From: Eumeta japonica
Lineage: Eukaryota > Arthropoda > Insecta > Lepidoptera > Psychidae
NCBI GenBank assembly: GCA_005406025.1
Contig: BGZK01002068.1
Location: 1-64,000, forward strand
Length of the DNA: 64,000 bases
Direction: 5' to 3'
In this document: positions 50,401-63,832 of the stretch, piece by piece
Layout of the letters: each line of letters begins with the position of its first letter
How positions within the stretch are numbered: the first letter of the stretch is position 1
Notes under the pieces: model-generated
Seen by the model: the letters and a program-made list of their open reading frames with translations, nothing else
Database searches by the model: none
What the model was told of the DNA's origin: nothing
Translations under genes and position numbers: made by a program

Positions 50401-53079
50401 TAGACGTAGAGTTATATGTACAACATTTTCTGAGAAAATTACACTTAATCTCTAAACAATACTAACTTGCTGCCGCAAGCGCTTTATACTGAAATAGAAT
50501 AGCGGTGATAATGTTAATATTACGTTGTTATTATTACAATCGCTATTGTAATATATAAGATAACTCGGTAATGTTCAATCGCTATGCGTAATTCTAAGCG
50601 AGTCATAGGACCTTCAGTTTTAACTGATGAAACCGTATACTTGGTTTGAATTGGGGCATTGTTGTACTCTGGTTAGAATGGTACATTGTTAATTACGGCT
50701 TTACGAGACTAAGTAACAATATTCATATATTTTTTAGAATACGTTGTTATGAAAAAACATGTATTGGTTACTTTTAGTACAATCCATGTTCGTATAGTCC
50801 AATTTTCTACACAAACCCTTCGTACCTTTGGTGGGCCATGACGTATCGCTTTAGTCACTTTTCCATTTGGGCAGGTTTTCAATAAATAAAAAAGCTTGCT
50901 CTCTATCAACACGCCACTTGTCATGCGGCCTGGCGGAGCTCACGAGGGCCGGCTATCGGGAGTGAGTCGGGCGACTGAATTATCGCAAAAAATAACAACT
51001 GTGACCTTCACTCGGCGAAACTGGGTGACACAATTGCTGTATGTAACCCTTATGAGATAAAAGCGGACCCCACATCGCACATGAACGTTAAAACGCCTCA
51101 GAACGGAGAGAAAATATGTAGAGACTGTTGTGTAGAGACGGACAATAGACTACTAGAGTGCGTTGAACGTCTCTAGGCCTAATGAATGTAAATTAAAATA
51201 ATAACTTTACTAGGTTATTCCGGTTTTATTTAGTAATTGAATAAAGTTGTCATCTATAAATTCTGGCTACGTCTCTAATATAAACGTAATATTTAACGAT
51301 TTGCAATGGTTACCAACGTTAAATGACATGGATACAAAACATACAAAAGAGATGTTTTGTAATTTTTTTCTCAGACTTACGTTTCGAGTCGTGTTAAACT
51401 GTAAAAATGATTTCACTTTTAATAGTTGTCAATTATGAGACCGTTATATTTGTATTACGATATTTCATTAGAAATCCTTGTGAAATTACGAATTCAGGAT
51501 TGGGATTTAAATTAGTAAATATTGATTGTATTATATTAAAGGGCAGAAATATTAATAAAGTTTTTCCAATCGCTTGCTCTTCTAAAATAATACACAGGCA
51601 TGGAAGTATAAAATATGTCGTCAACGTGGATGCAGATTGGAATTTCGCGAGGCGCGTGTTTGTTTAATTTTCGATTATGCAATACGCGGAGTGTGATAAT
51701 GGTCTCGCACAGATACGAATATTTTGTTGGCACTATTTTGATGCAACGCCGGGAGAGTCGATAACTGGTAACCTAAGTTATCTCTATACCACACAAGTTG
51801 ATATTCGTCGACAGTCGTATCACAGTAATGTGACTTTAGATAAAATTTTTCGTGAATTGTTCTGTTGCAATTTGTGAACGAATTGTTGCGAAGGGTGCAA
51901 TTCCGACGCTATGAATTCGACAAACGAGAAAATAAAAAAATAATAATTAAAGCCATTTTATGTAATAAATACAGTATATACAGTGTAATAAATAAAATAT
52001 ATAATAATGAGGGAGCACTTCATACACGAAATCTTACCAACAATGATGTATACAATATGAGATCGACTCGTTCTAATTCGTCATTTCTGTGATTTCACAG
52101 ATCTCGTGCACTACACGACCATAAAAGGACATTAAAAATAAAAGTACGCACTTTATGAAAGTGATTATTAAAATTATTTTTTACTTGTTGAATTTCTGTA
52201 CTTAATCACTTAATACAAGTTCGCTTAACTTTCTTGATCAAACTGTTTTATACACAGACATTTATTGCTAATACGACATAAATTTGACAACTTGAAATTT
52301 ATGTTATTGTAAAACTTTCTTTAAATGATTGAACAATCTAAAAAAACACTTGTATGCTAATCGATTCTTTGGTTTTTATTCGGTTCCGAAATTTACGAAA
52401 TAATATGAATGATGCTTTTGACATTAATATTTAATGTGAGACCGTAGGTATACAACATTAAACGCTCCTTTAAAAGATAAGTATATTAATATGGCATTGG
52501 AGTAATTATAACATTATTATCATATATCACAATATTAAAATAAATCATAATTAACAAAGTAACTATTATATTAGAAAATAAAATAAAAACTGATTTTCTA
52601 CTCGGTATACATTTTAAGTTTAATGCATGTTAAACTGTTTATTTTAAAATTTTTATATAAGCATTTATTACTAGAAAAAAAAATATTTCAAGCTATTAGC
52701 TTCACGGAAGCACGTTTTTGTTTACACTCACGCACCTATTCTCAACACCCAATAGTAGTTATTAGAAAATAAATAAAGTTGACAGGTTTTCATAAATTTG
52801 ATTTGTTATTAAGGTTGAATTTTCTGAAATACTTTACTAAGTCTACTACACTTAAACGTTTTTGAGATAACGTCAAATATATAGAAAGTACTTGTTTATA
52901 TTTCTTCATTGGTTATAAATATAACAAGTTTTATGTTTAAGTTATCTAGTCGCATGTTTTTTTTTTGTAAAAACTCTAATTAAGACATTTGAAACTTAAT
53001 CTTTTTTTGTTTACTCTATTACTAATTCTTTTAATTCAAGAGAGACCTATTAATTCAGTATTAAAAACTAAACATAGAG
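47446..53079. other. intergenic, no gene seen
   Basis: AT-rich, with a moderately G+C-richer part at about 49800-50130 containing GCATCAGC/GATGCTGAT-type repeats but no supported exon. Frames at 51247-52092 overlap on both strands and have random-looking composition. Confidence 0.5.
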
Positions 53080-53350
53080 CCAAATAGCCGCATTGTACGA
53101 ATCGACTGTACGCGTGAATGGCGGGCGGTATGGCGCGGGGTGAACGACCCGTTATTACGCAGCGCGGCTAATCGATAAAGTGGTTTGCGTAAGAGTTTCG
53201 CACGTTCTCGCGCGGCGCACGCGCAGCGGTCCGAGGGCTGGCCCGACGCCCGTGATGTCACACACGACAACGATAACCCCGTTTTGCGTAAGTCACGAAT
53301 TATTTTTCCTTGGTATCCCTCCGCGGCAGATAACGCGTTCATGCAGGCTG
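53080..53350. other. CpG-rich block, no gene established
   Basis: G+C-rich island in AT-rich DNA with overlapping frames on both strands (53061-53342 minus; 53180-53413 and 53185-53373 plus), which indicates low stop density rather than coding. It may be regulatory. Confidence 0.2.
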
Positions 53351-54091
53351 CGCAGCTCCCATTTCTTTTATGATTGTATAAAGCAATTATTGTGTAACCA
53401 TAGCTACAACTAGGAGATTTAAATAGTTTAGTTATAGAGCTAACTTTCTCAAACTAGACTGAGCGACTTGTTAACTATAGGTAACGGTAACAATTTTGTC
53501 AGCATTATCCGCTGTACCTAGTACAAAACTGAAATTTCCATCACTTCAACATTACGACACGTATCAATAAGTAAATTATATTTTTATATATTTTTGAATT
53601 TCGGAGGATCTATACATTTTTAATTTTAAATAGCACCGATAAAATCAACATAGCATTGGAGTCGACTTCGCCAGTATTGATACAGAATAAACTCTTTTTC
53701 TCTTTTCCGAGCACGACACCGAACTGAAATTATTTTTTATTCCCCAGACCTGCTAACGATTTCAGTGTTAGTCCATGTTCCGATTCTGATCGTAACCTAC
53801 CGTACCGTACCTAACCGTACATGTAGCACGCAAATAATACGAAATAAAAAGTCGAAGATTAATAAATTACATGAGGTGGTAAGGATTATCAAAATTAAAA
53901 TGCGCGTACAAAGATGCAGGAATTGTAAAAACATAGTTTTTGTATAACGTTTACTTATGAACTTGATACACCCTTGTTTAAAATATTTAATCTAAAAAGT
54001 TACCCTTATAAAGTTAAAATATTATATTTGTGATTGAATTAAAACCGATTTTTAATATGTTACATTTATGTTTTTTATGCCAGTTAATCGT
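53351..54091. other. intergenic, no gene seen
   Basis: AT-rich, nothing supportable. Confidence 0.5.
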
Positions 54092-54673
54092 TAGTTATTA
54101 TATTATAATATTATGAATATATCGATAAGCACTTTTTCCGATACGATACCGATATCGATACCATGCGGACAAAGCAGGCTTCAAAGGTGTGGAAAGCTGT
54201 GGCTTTACGAAAGGAAATATAGAAACAAACGACGTTAATTACTTATCTAATATTCGTTTAGAATGTTAATCAAAGAAATTTTGAAAATTGTAATTTAACA
54301 AAATATTAGTTATTTTCTCAAAATACAAAATTAAATAGTGTATTAGCTTAATAATTGAAATTTATATTTGCGAGACTTTTATTCAGGAAACTCAATATCC
54401 TTAAGCTTTGAGTTTAAAGTCGATTTTTTAAGTCTTTTTGTACGAAACTTGTCGTTTAAAATAGCCTTTCATATGCAATAGAATTCATTTGAAAACTGAA
54501 ATACTTTTGTGACATTTTTTTTTTAATTTGGCTATAATGCACGAGATAAGCGCGGAGATGGTGCGTTAACACGATGGATATCGGAATCGGCAAACTAATA
54601 TCGTCGATTCCGATTTATCGATAAATCAACGATATCGCCGATATATCAGTACCTCATGCAACACTAGTTATTA
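54092..54673. mobile_element. candidate hAT-like MITE, degenerate
   Basis: Exact 9-bp direct repeats TAGTTATTA lie at 54092-54100 and 54665-54673. The inner right end reads (minus strand) GTGTTGCATGAGGTACTGAT.., similar to hAT-type termini (CAGTGTTGC..). Both ends contain ATATATCG/ATCGAT-rich sequence (54118-54165 and 54580-54640). The left terminus is poorly preserved, so boundaries are uncertain. Confidence 0.35.
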
Positions 54674-55132
54674 ATATATATATATGTGCTCTCAGTTATT
54701 ACATGTACAATGAAAAACATTAAATCATTTTTTCGAGTAAGTTTAAATATTTCATACTAAAGTAACCCTCAATCAACACGAAAAGGTGAAATCGGCGCCA
54801 AGTAATACATAAACCTTACAAATTTTCTTACAACAAGAGACCGATTTCATGACAATAAATTGTTCTGTTGAAAACATTACCTGTTTAAACACACGTCAGT
54901 CGTTACAAGATTTGACGATGCCAAATCGATACCCAAGTCAGTAACAAGTTTAGTTTTCGATACCCGTTATGAAAAATCCCACATTGTTTGAACATTGTTT
55001 CTATTTTAAACAGTGGATATACTAACGTCGCCTTATTGCGTTTCAAAATAAAACTCGATAGCGACTTCCGTTCGAATGTTGTAACGGTCGCTCAATTTGA
55101 CTAGCTTTGAGCTGCAGCTTTTCCTGGATGTT

Positions 55133-55178
55133 GGATAGGATGTATTTCTACATGTAGATGTAGAAATACATCCTATCC
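55133..55178. repeat. perfect 46-bp palindrome (21-bp arms)
   Basis: GGATAGGATGTATTTCTACAT (first 20 shown by positions 55133-55152) is followed by GTAG and its exact complement ending at 55178. It is the longest perfect hairpin I found in the window. Confidence 0.9.
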
Positions 55179-56597
55179 TGGTTCCTACCAGATTTCACGC
55201 TCTGGATTCCAATTCCGGTCTCGCACTAAATTCAGATCTCGATACCATTCTTGATTGCAGTCCCGGTCCCCGTTCGCGATTCTGCTCGTGGTCGCGTTTT
55301 CAATTTCAACAGCGCTACCAGTCACGCTTCGAATTTATATGACTCCGGGCTATGTGCTAGTATCAAAATAAAATAGATGCTTCATTATTTGTGAATACTG
55401 CAACCTTCTATCGGTGAAAGAATTTATGGAACCGGTGCAGTAGTTCGGCTCAGTAGTTCCGTGGACAGTAAAAATATGCCGATAAATTTGGGGATAAATG
55501 CCAAAATAGCTATAACAAAAACCTTTTCCAAGAAAAAAAAATACGTAAATGTGTCGAGCTTGGTGATGATCGGTGATTCGGTGCTTCTATTTGGCGAACT
55601 CCATGGCGAACAATATATATATATATAAGTTGAAGATTTGTTGAAATCCCAGTTATAATTGTGACATCGTTATCTCCGCGCAGTGTTATCGGGATCGTGC
55701 CACGTGCTTATTATTGTTTATGTTAGGGGCGACATCGCTTATCTTTATTGCTGAGAAGAAAAAAGAAAACCTCTTTGAACGGAGTGTCAAACAGTCGTTT
55801 GAGGGTGACATCTGATGATAATATGATCATTTTAATTGTAAATTGTGAAATATAATATTTAATTAAACATGTAAATGTACTGTTAGTAGGTAAAGATATA
55901 GATAAAGCATATATACAATTTCGGATTAAGCAACACAATCTTTTTTGAGCAATTATAGCTTGATATTTAAGAAATTATTTAATTACATCGATGGTACGAA
56001 TAATTTGTGTGAAAAATATGTTTATGTACCCATAAATTTCATGTTCGTGTATATATGCTGTAATTCATGGTCTTGGTAAACTAGCTTCAGAATACAATTT
56101 GGCTCTTAGAATTGAAAAATCATTTAACATACTTGTGATCAGGGCGTGACATTCATTTTCAAAAATCAACTAACATTTCATGAGCCGATCTCAATGAAAT
56201 TAAACCTTTATATTGTCTCAATTTAAGCTCAAGTTACCTTTGAAAACACCATGAAAATTTGTTAATTTGTTTTGGAGATTAAAAGACAAAGCTAAGCATT
56301 CGAACAGATAAAGTTTTTAAAAATAATATTATTGTATTATGTCACACTCCCTACATCACCCGCAAGCACTATTTGGTAAATAATTTTCAATGTACAGACA
56401 CCTTACGATGGTCTTATTAAACATACATTAAAATCGGAGCGACGCGCGTCATACTTTAAAGACTAGTGAACGTGCTATATTTTTTAGATGAAAATTTATC
56501 AATATTTTTTTATATAAATTTAACTGTCAAGTAGTATATCGTCTTAGAAAACCTTAAATGTTTTACCTAATATGTAACATCACCTACATATAATATA
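55179..56597. other. intergenic, no gene seen
   Basis: AT-rich; short TATA runs near 55612-55627. Confidence 0.5.
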
Positions 56598-57840
56598 TTA
56601 GGTTAGGGAAAAAATTTTTTCGTATTTTATAAGTAAAAAGTTGCAGTAAAATCTCTTTGGTTGTGCTGTTTGTATCTGGCTAATACCTTTAATAGTTTTG
56701 ATACCATTTAATAGATGACATTAATAAAAAGAAAATTAAAAAGTGGAAATGGTGTCCCGCTAATTTTTTCTATTGTTTTTCTGTCTACCAAAATGAGTGA
56801 ACCTAACGATACATTTTAAAGTTTTATTACAAAAAAGAGAAAAACGCAAAACTAGTCGCGAAAAAGTTTGTAACGTTTATGGACTTAATATAGTATCAGT
56901 AATATTAGCTTAAAACTAGTTCAAGAGTTTTCAGTCTGGTAATTTTGATGCCAAAGATGAACCTCGCTCTGGTTGACCTGTTACGGATAAAATCAATGTC
57001 ATTTTAGAAAAAGTAGAACAAGATCGGCATATTAGTTCTTACAACGTAACTGTGAATCTAGAGATTAAACACAACAGTACGGACGCATTTGAAAAAAGCT
57101 AGATATACAGAAAAGCTCAAAACTTGGGTCTCACACGAGCTCACTAAAAGAAATCTATTGAATGAAGTATTCATTTGCGCTTATGTATTTAAACGTAACG
57201 AAATTGAACCGTTTTTGAAAAAATTGATCACTGGCGACGAAAAATAAATTACCCACAACAAGAAAGTACGAAAAATATCAAGATCAAAAGGCAAGCTAGC
57301 GTCACAGACTATGGCGAAATCTAGATTAAATGCAATAAGTTGATACCGTGTATATGGAGTGATTGGAAGAGAATTATTTATTATGAGCTTTTACCGCTGA
57401 GCAGACCATCAATTGTCGACAGTTGACGATGCTCAAGCAAGAAGTAAAGAAGAAACTGCCGGAATTGATCAACAAAAAGGGTGTGGTTTTTCACTATGAT
57501 AACGCCAGACCACATACATCTTTAGACACTTATTAAGTATTGAGAGCATTTGAGTGGAAAATCTTAATGCATCTACCATATAGCTCCGGCCTTGCATCCT
57601 TAGATTTATACATGTTTTGGTCTCTGCAGAATTCTTTAGGTAGAGTTAGGAGAGATCAAGAGAGGACTGTCAAAACTACTTGTCGCAGTGTTTTGATCAG
57701 AAGTCCCAAAAATTTTTCAGCAATGGGTTTGTTACTACCTACAAAAAGGCAACAAGTTGGTGAAGAAAATGGCATATATACATACACATATATTGTTATT
57801 AAATATAAATAAAATGTGATTAAAAATATATTTTGAATTT
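56598..57840 (+). mobile_element. decayed mariner transposon
   Basis: The left end starts TTAGGTTAGGG, similar to mariner termini. Plus-strand translation in shifting frames gives a mariner transposase: SGNFDAKDEPRSG (about 56940-56975); DKINVILEKVEQDRHISSY; the catalytic block with FLKKLITGDEK (first Asp, about 57210-57242); KGVVFHYDNARPHTSL (second Asp, about 57478-57525); and a SSGLASLDLYMF segment (third Asp, about 57567-57616). Several stops and frameshifts interrupt it (for example just after TGDEK and within the middle). No clear matching right terminus was found. It is inactive. Confidence 0.88.
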
Positions 57841-59368
57841 ATATTAGGTACTTTTTAAAAATATCAGATTTGACGCATATATGATGATTACATTCAATCC
57901 CCGTCTTGTAAGAGATATTTTATATTTTGTTGAATTTATTTTAATTAGAATTTTGAGCATGAATTGGTAGGGATATTTATAAGTATTCTAACTATTTTTC
58001 TTTTAATAGTCAGCGAAAACAGCTGACACATCCTACGTTCATAGTATACATTTTTCGAAAGTATCTCTTCACATCAATATTTTGAAAACTCACTCAATAA
58101 AATTGATTTTTTTTTATTGTGCGGTTGTGATCGAGTCACTGATTTTTATTTTTATGCGAATTTCAAGACAAATAGTTTGTTGCCATTAGAATCCAGAACT
58201 ACCGAATCATAAAGATCTAACCGAGTCTCTTTTGACTCGAAGGGTGCAATTACTGTGCCATATCGGTTAAGTTATCATTCAGACATTCGCTATTGAATAT
58301 CTCATTGATCAGATTTTTTTAGATATATACATACAGGAAATTAAATGAACCCAAAAATACTATCAAAGGAACTACAATTTTCAAGATTGATATATAACAT
58401 CCAAGGATTTTCTTTAATATTTTTCTCAATATTAAAAAAAAATAATTAGAAGTTTTTTATGGCTTTAATACGCCAGTTGACTCCTATGACAGAATATCGA
58501 ATAAACGAAAACTCGTCGACGCTCAAAATATTGAAGAAAAACTGGCCAAGAACATATCGGATTACGCTCATTACAGAGCTACGAAGCCACTATTACAAAG
58601 AAATGCACACTACAGATGAAAAATATATGTTTCCCGCAGAGAATAGTTATAAGCACTTTAGTCGCCTATAACTAGAAAAAGAAAGAAAAAGTAGGTAAGT
58701 CGACTATTATACTCTTAAACTTGAGTAAACTAAAGTGTATCAGCAAAAGAGCGTCATGACGATTACGTCCTTTTGTTGAGAATCGTAGTTCTTCAACAAT
58801 ATCTCAAGAACCGAATATGCGACGATTTTCAAAATAATTTTCGTTGAAAGTATTTATTAAGCATTACATTTTTTATTATTTTCAAATTTTTAAACATGCC
58901 GTTTAGAAAATAGAGGTGGGGACACATTTCTTACAACTTTCGGAGCCATTATTTTCAAAATTATTCACGTAATCAGAAAAATTGTTTATAAACTATAAAA
59001 CGTTTTTAAAATGTCTGTCGAAATATGTACCATTCGTTGATGTTTGCTGAAAAAAAAATTGGCTTCTGTTACATGTATAATGTGCCCCCTTAAAATGATT
59101 TATTTTTGTTGTTTAAGCACTAAACTAAGTAGCGGCTTATACAAGACACCTAAATTATAAATTTCATCAATATATATCGTGTAGTTATTTAATAAATGCC
59201 TGTGACTTACGGACGGATGGACATGACAAAACGATAACCGTTTTTGCTATTTGAATAGTTCGTATTTAGGGTTCCGAGCATTTCGTGTTTGCCGTGGGAA
59301 AATTATAGTTCCCAAGGGAAAAATTTCATACCATCAGTTCCAACAATCAAGACAGTTAACATGTATAG

Positions 59369-59413
<45 letters not shown>

Positions 59414-60668
59414 CAAGAAATGCTTATTATAAGAATGAGATGAAATTATAATGTCGTTCTTGGTTGTAAAAATGATGTCCGACTTACTGATTATTAACGT
59501 GCGATCATATTTCGTGTGTCAGTAACGCAACACTATCGCTAGCGGCTAGAGTTCCTTCGTTTTTATATCGACCAATCGCGCTGTCAACTGAGATCTCAGT
59601 CTCACTTTCCCGCCCTCGATCCCGATTCTGGTCTTGCTGTTGATTCCAGTTTTGGACTAGAGTCAATCTTGATGTAGTAATATCTTGATATTTCCTTGTA
59701 CACTGACGTTATCAATAACAGACCGATGAAAAAAAATAGACTGTACTACATTTTTACGAGTAAAGCCGCGAATAAGGCTAGTGTATACTAAAACTTAGCC
59801 AGATAACGTAGATCAATATTAAAATAGAATCGAGTAGATCAGACTAGTAATTCTCGAATTGTAAAAGCACAATATACAGATTGACAGACAAACAGAGATA
59901 TATTGGGTCTCAGAATATACAAGAGTATAAAAACGAAACTACTAGTTTTTGAGATACGTTATGAATTTTTTTTTTAGGTTTTTTATAGAAAGCGTTTTGT
60001 CTAATATAGCACAGCCTAAATTGCTGAGAAAAACAATTCTAAGTAGATAAGAAAATTAAAATACTGATAATATATCATGCTGATGACATGCACAGAACAG
60101 CGATCATAGTTTATTTGACGAAGATTCGTATTTTGTTAACTGGTTGCGAGTCTTCCATTTATCGTTGCGATTTCCTCTTAATAGGTGGGCGGAAACTGTT
60201 GGGCAGATGGTGTCGTGGACTTTTCTGTAGAACTCTTTGAGAGGAACAAATCTTCCATACAGCACTTTTATATGATGTAGACTTTGCACATTGTTTATCA
60301 GGGTAGTTCTCAAATGGTGCGCTTTTTTCCAACTTAGTCGATAATCATCATTCTAACCTAACTCAGCTTTTTTACACGAAATATTTGTAAATTAAAATAC
60401 ACAAACCTTACTTGTGAGTCTGCAATTTCTGAGATTAGCCTTCGCTGGCGGACAAATGGACCCCGTGGGAGATTTCAGTTCATAATATGTGAGGATTGTA
60501 CAATTTCTAATTATCATAAAGAAAATAATGAATCTGTGTTGTGAGTGTAGCCAGTATAATCGAGTCTTTGACTATATAATGTTTATTTGTATAAAAAATT
60601 ACATCTGTCGTGTAAATAATTCAAAAGATGATTTTCTTTAAGGTTTAAGAATACATAAGCGCAATACC
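57841..60668. other. intergenic, no gene; AT microsatellite at 59373-59411
   Basis: No gene seen. About 19 AT units lie at 59373-59411. A short phrase near 59268-59325 (GGGTTCCGAGC.. CCGTGGGAAAATT) resembles insect interspersed repeats. Confidence 0.55.
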
Positions 60669-60851
60669 AATCACTGAAGGACTCATCACGAGATCTTCGA
60701 AACTATAGGTCCGATTGACTTGAAATTTGGTAATAGTTACTTTTTTCTTGGCTTAAACGCTCACTAAGAATGGCTTTTACGCAAATCCTATCTAAAAAAT
60801 ATTTTTCATCATTTTACGTTTACGCGGGCGGAGCCACAGGCAAAAGCTAGT
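60669..60851 (+). mobile_element. Helitron-like (Lep1-type) fragment with 3' end
   Basis: Sequence CGAAACTATAGGTCCGATTG, then ACTTGAAATTTGGTA (about 60700-60732), leads to a right end ACGCGGGCGGAGCCACAGGC followed by AAAAGCTAGT. The GC-rich, originally hairpin-forming motif followed by a CTAG end inserted before T fits non-autonomous Helitrons abundant in Lepidoptera. The left part is truncated or decayed. Confidence 0.55.
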
Positions 60852-63249
60852 AGCTTATTCTAATATTGTCAAGTGACCCCCCAAAAGATATAAAATGCTC
60901 TTGAATTAGCGACATCACGCTGTCAGGGTAGGGTAGGTGACAAATCAAACTTTTTATAAAATGAACTTTAATGCATGGGATAAAATGCCAATAGAATTGC
61001 ATTGATGATTGAGCTCGTCTACTGGTTGGTTCGACAGAGCCAATAATGGTAGATTATAATAAATTTATGATAAATTTGTAATTTTAAAGCGAAGCCTTTT
61101 AACCTACGTTTGCGATAGACACCTAAATTTTGAAAAATGTAACAACACGACGATCCAATGCGCCTCATTAGCTATCCAGCTTGTGGCCAAAGTGAGCGAG
61201 AGAATAGGAGAATTAAGATGTATCAGACAGCGCTCTGCCTGTTCCACCTTCTCTCTCTCTTCTAGCTTCATGTTTCCAGGCAAGAGTATGTATTCGAATA
61301 ATATGAATTATGTGATTTATTTGTGATTTATTTTTATTTATATTTATTTCCATTTATTTCCATTTTCCATAACCATAGGCAGAGGCCATCTCTACACGTT
61401 ACGACATGCTTGCTTCACTAACATCCATCAATAGTTTTGCAAGCCGGCAGTTTCGGATGCTTAAAAGCGGTACAATATTACTACAACCAAATTAAATTGC
61501 GTTATTTGTAACGTAATAATTTGGAATTATGTATAATGCTTACAAAACTTTGTCTTTGTTGGGTGCCTCACGACCCGTGATCACATAAATCTCATATGTG
61601 CACGACTGTACACTTTATTTATTCCTTTTTTTTTCTTTATATTGTTCTTTATGTTACATATATTTATGTTACACATTTTGACCTCCTTATTTATTTGATT
61701 TAATTGCATAATTATAGCCAAGTGAGATTTTTTTACTATATTTCGAATTAAGCTCCCAGACAAATCAAACCAAAAGGACATATATTAGGTATTAAAAATG
61801 GAAAACTCGGTTACAATACAGTTTCTCTCAATTGATACTGGCCCACTTTTATATGTAAGGGTAGTATTTACTTAATACCATTAGTAGTACCTAGATAGAT
61901 CATGCTATATAGCTTTTTTTTCTTAAGGGATAATAATAAGGGAAAGTTTATGACTAGTCATTTCAAAATAAAGATTTAACATATTTTTATGAATATTATC
62001 ATTTTTACTTCAAAAGTTATACTTATTTCTATGAGTCTATTGATAGTTAAGCAATTATGAAGCAAAATACATAAAATCAAATAAAACGTTATCAGTATTT
62101 AGGTCTCAGTTTCAAGATAATATATTGTTTAGAATTAATTTCTCCGTCACAAGCATTAATTTCTTCAGAATTAATTTCTTCGTCACATCGAGACAATAAT
62201 ATTTTTTGAGCACATGCTCTCGTATTGAGGCATTGATGTCATACTTTTCCCTCGTTTATAAATGAGAGAAAATATATATTGGATAGACAAATAAAAATTG
62301 AAGTTGAGAATTAATCAACATACATCGCGCCCAATGTATATTGATTCATTATTTATCAATAAATTTCTTAATAATAAAATTATTAATTTATGACTTCGAC
62401 TGGAAATGTAGGTTGTGTTGTTTGTGGAATTCATCACACATTTTCTAATCATAGATCAACACGATAGTAGCCTGTTTCTTAATGTGGTTGACAGAAATTA
62501 ATGGATTATGAACGTTATTGAAAAGAATTTTCTCAGTTAGATTTTCAAAATTTTTCGGAAGTCTCATAAAATCCAAGCACAATTTCATATGGTTTTGTTT
62601 TCGAAAAAATTAAAAACTGTTCCTTATATTATATCTGAAGTGTGAATACCAATTTTTATAGTTCTAATTTCAGGAATGTCCAAGCATGGAAATTTTCAAG
62701 TTCCATTTAAACGTCTTAAAGAATACATTTTAAATTTGTCTTCTTAATAAACAAATTTGACTATTGGACTAGGCGAAGATGAATCTGTCAGAACAGAATT
62801 TCATAAATTTTTTACCGCTTTAGAATTTGTTTCAATAGAATACACATGTATGTTTTTCGATATCGAGTTTTGAAATAAATATGGGTTTAAAAGTATTTGT
62901 TGTGTTGCCATGAAGTTTAAAAAGAAGAGAAATATTTTCCTACATGTAAATACAATGAATTTATTATTTATGGACAATATAGTTTATTTCTTTATTTAGG
63001 TACTTCTGATTCGAAAATGCGCTATGTTCACGCACTGACCTGCTACTGCAAACAAAGAGGTGTTACTTTAATATTTGTAGAAAAATTTAAATCAAGATAT
63101 TAAATTTTAAATGACAGATAAATTCTTCAACGCGTTTAGATGTATTCATGTAGTTATAAATAGATCTACATATAATTTTAATCGGAACATCTACAAAAAC
63201 TTCGAATAAAACTGGATTCGTGTCGTGTCGGGTTTCGATTGCACCGTTG
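60852..63249. other. intergenic, no gene seen
   Basis: AT-rich. A short CT-rich run lies at about 61240-61262. Confidence 0.5.
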
Positions 63250-63478
63250 CCGATACAGGCGTGCCCTCTCACAATATTTATATATCGAGGGTCTAGACTC
63301 TGCTAAGGGCCGTCGTCACCTAAATCCTGACGATTTGCAGGTCTGGCGGCGTGCTACCCGATGCACGGATCGAGCGATTTTAATTTGCGTTAAGTTGAAA
63401 AATAATTGATGAATTCGCGCGTGGTCAGCATTCGAACCCGGAAACCTCTGGTTTGGGCCGTTAACCACACACACTTAA
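63250..63478 (-). repeat. SINE with tRNA-like head
   Basis: On the minus strand, GGTTAAGTGTGTGTGGTTAA (about 63481-63460) and a well-preserved B box, GGGTTCGAATGC (about 63440-63429), form a tRNA-like pol III promoter. The body includes GACGACGGCCCTTAGCAGAG (about 63320-63300) and GAGAGGGCACGCC (about 63272-63260). It is not a functional tRNA gene. Confidence 0.55.
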
Positions 63479-63832
63479 CCTATGCAAGTGATTGTAAGAA
63501 AATCATAAAACCGTAGGGGTTTCATAATATGATAAAAGAACTTTTTAAAATTTCTATTGAGTATCAAGATTACGTCTGTGGTTTTCCGAATCGAACCTAG
63601 GCTCGTATAAAGCGACTATTAAACTTAGTAGCATAATTACGTCAATTATCGGAAACGTGTTCATTTCTTATGAGATATATGGAAAAAAATTCGATATAAC
63701 CATAAGAAAAATATTATGATTAATTTAAATAACAAATATTATTTTGAAAACGTAATTATATTTTATTTTTCTTATACGTAAATTTTCGTAAAAATGAAAG
63801 AGTATTGATATCACCGGTCTACTTATATCATA

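Noticed and set aside
53061..53413. Gene on either strand of the 53-kb GC block
   Set aside because: Three overlapping frames on two strands, none with a domain or paired splice sites.
56598..56610. Telomeric TTAGG repeat
   Set aside because: Only one TTAGG-like unit is present and it fits a mariner terminus.
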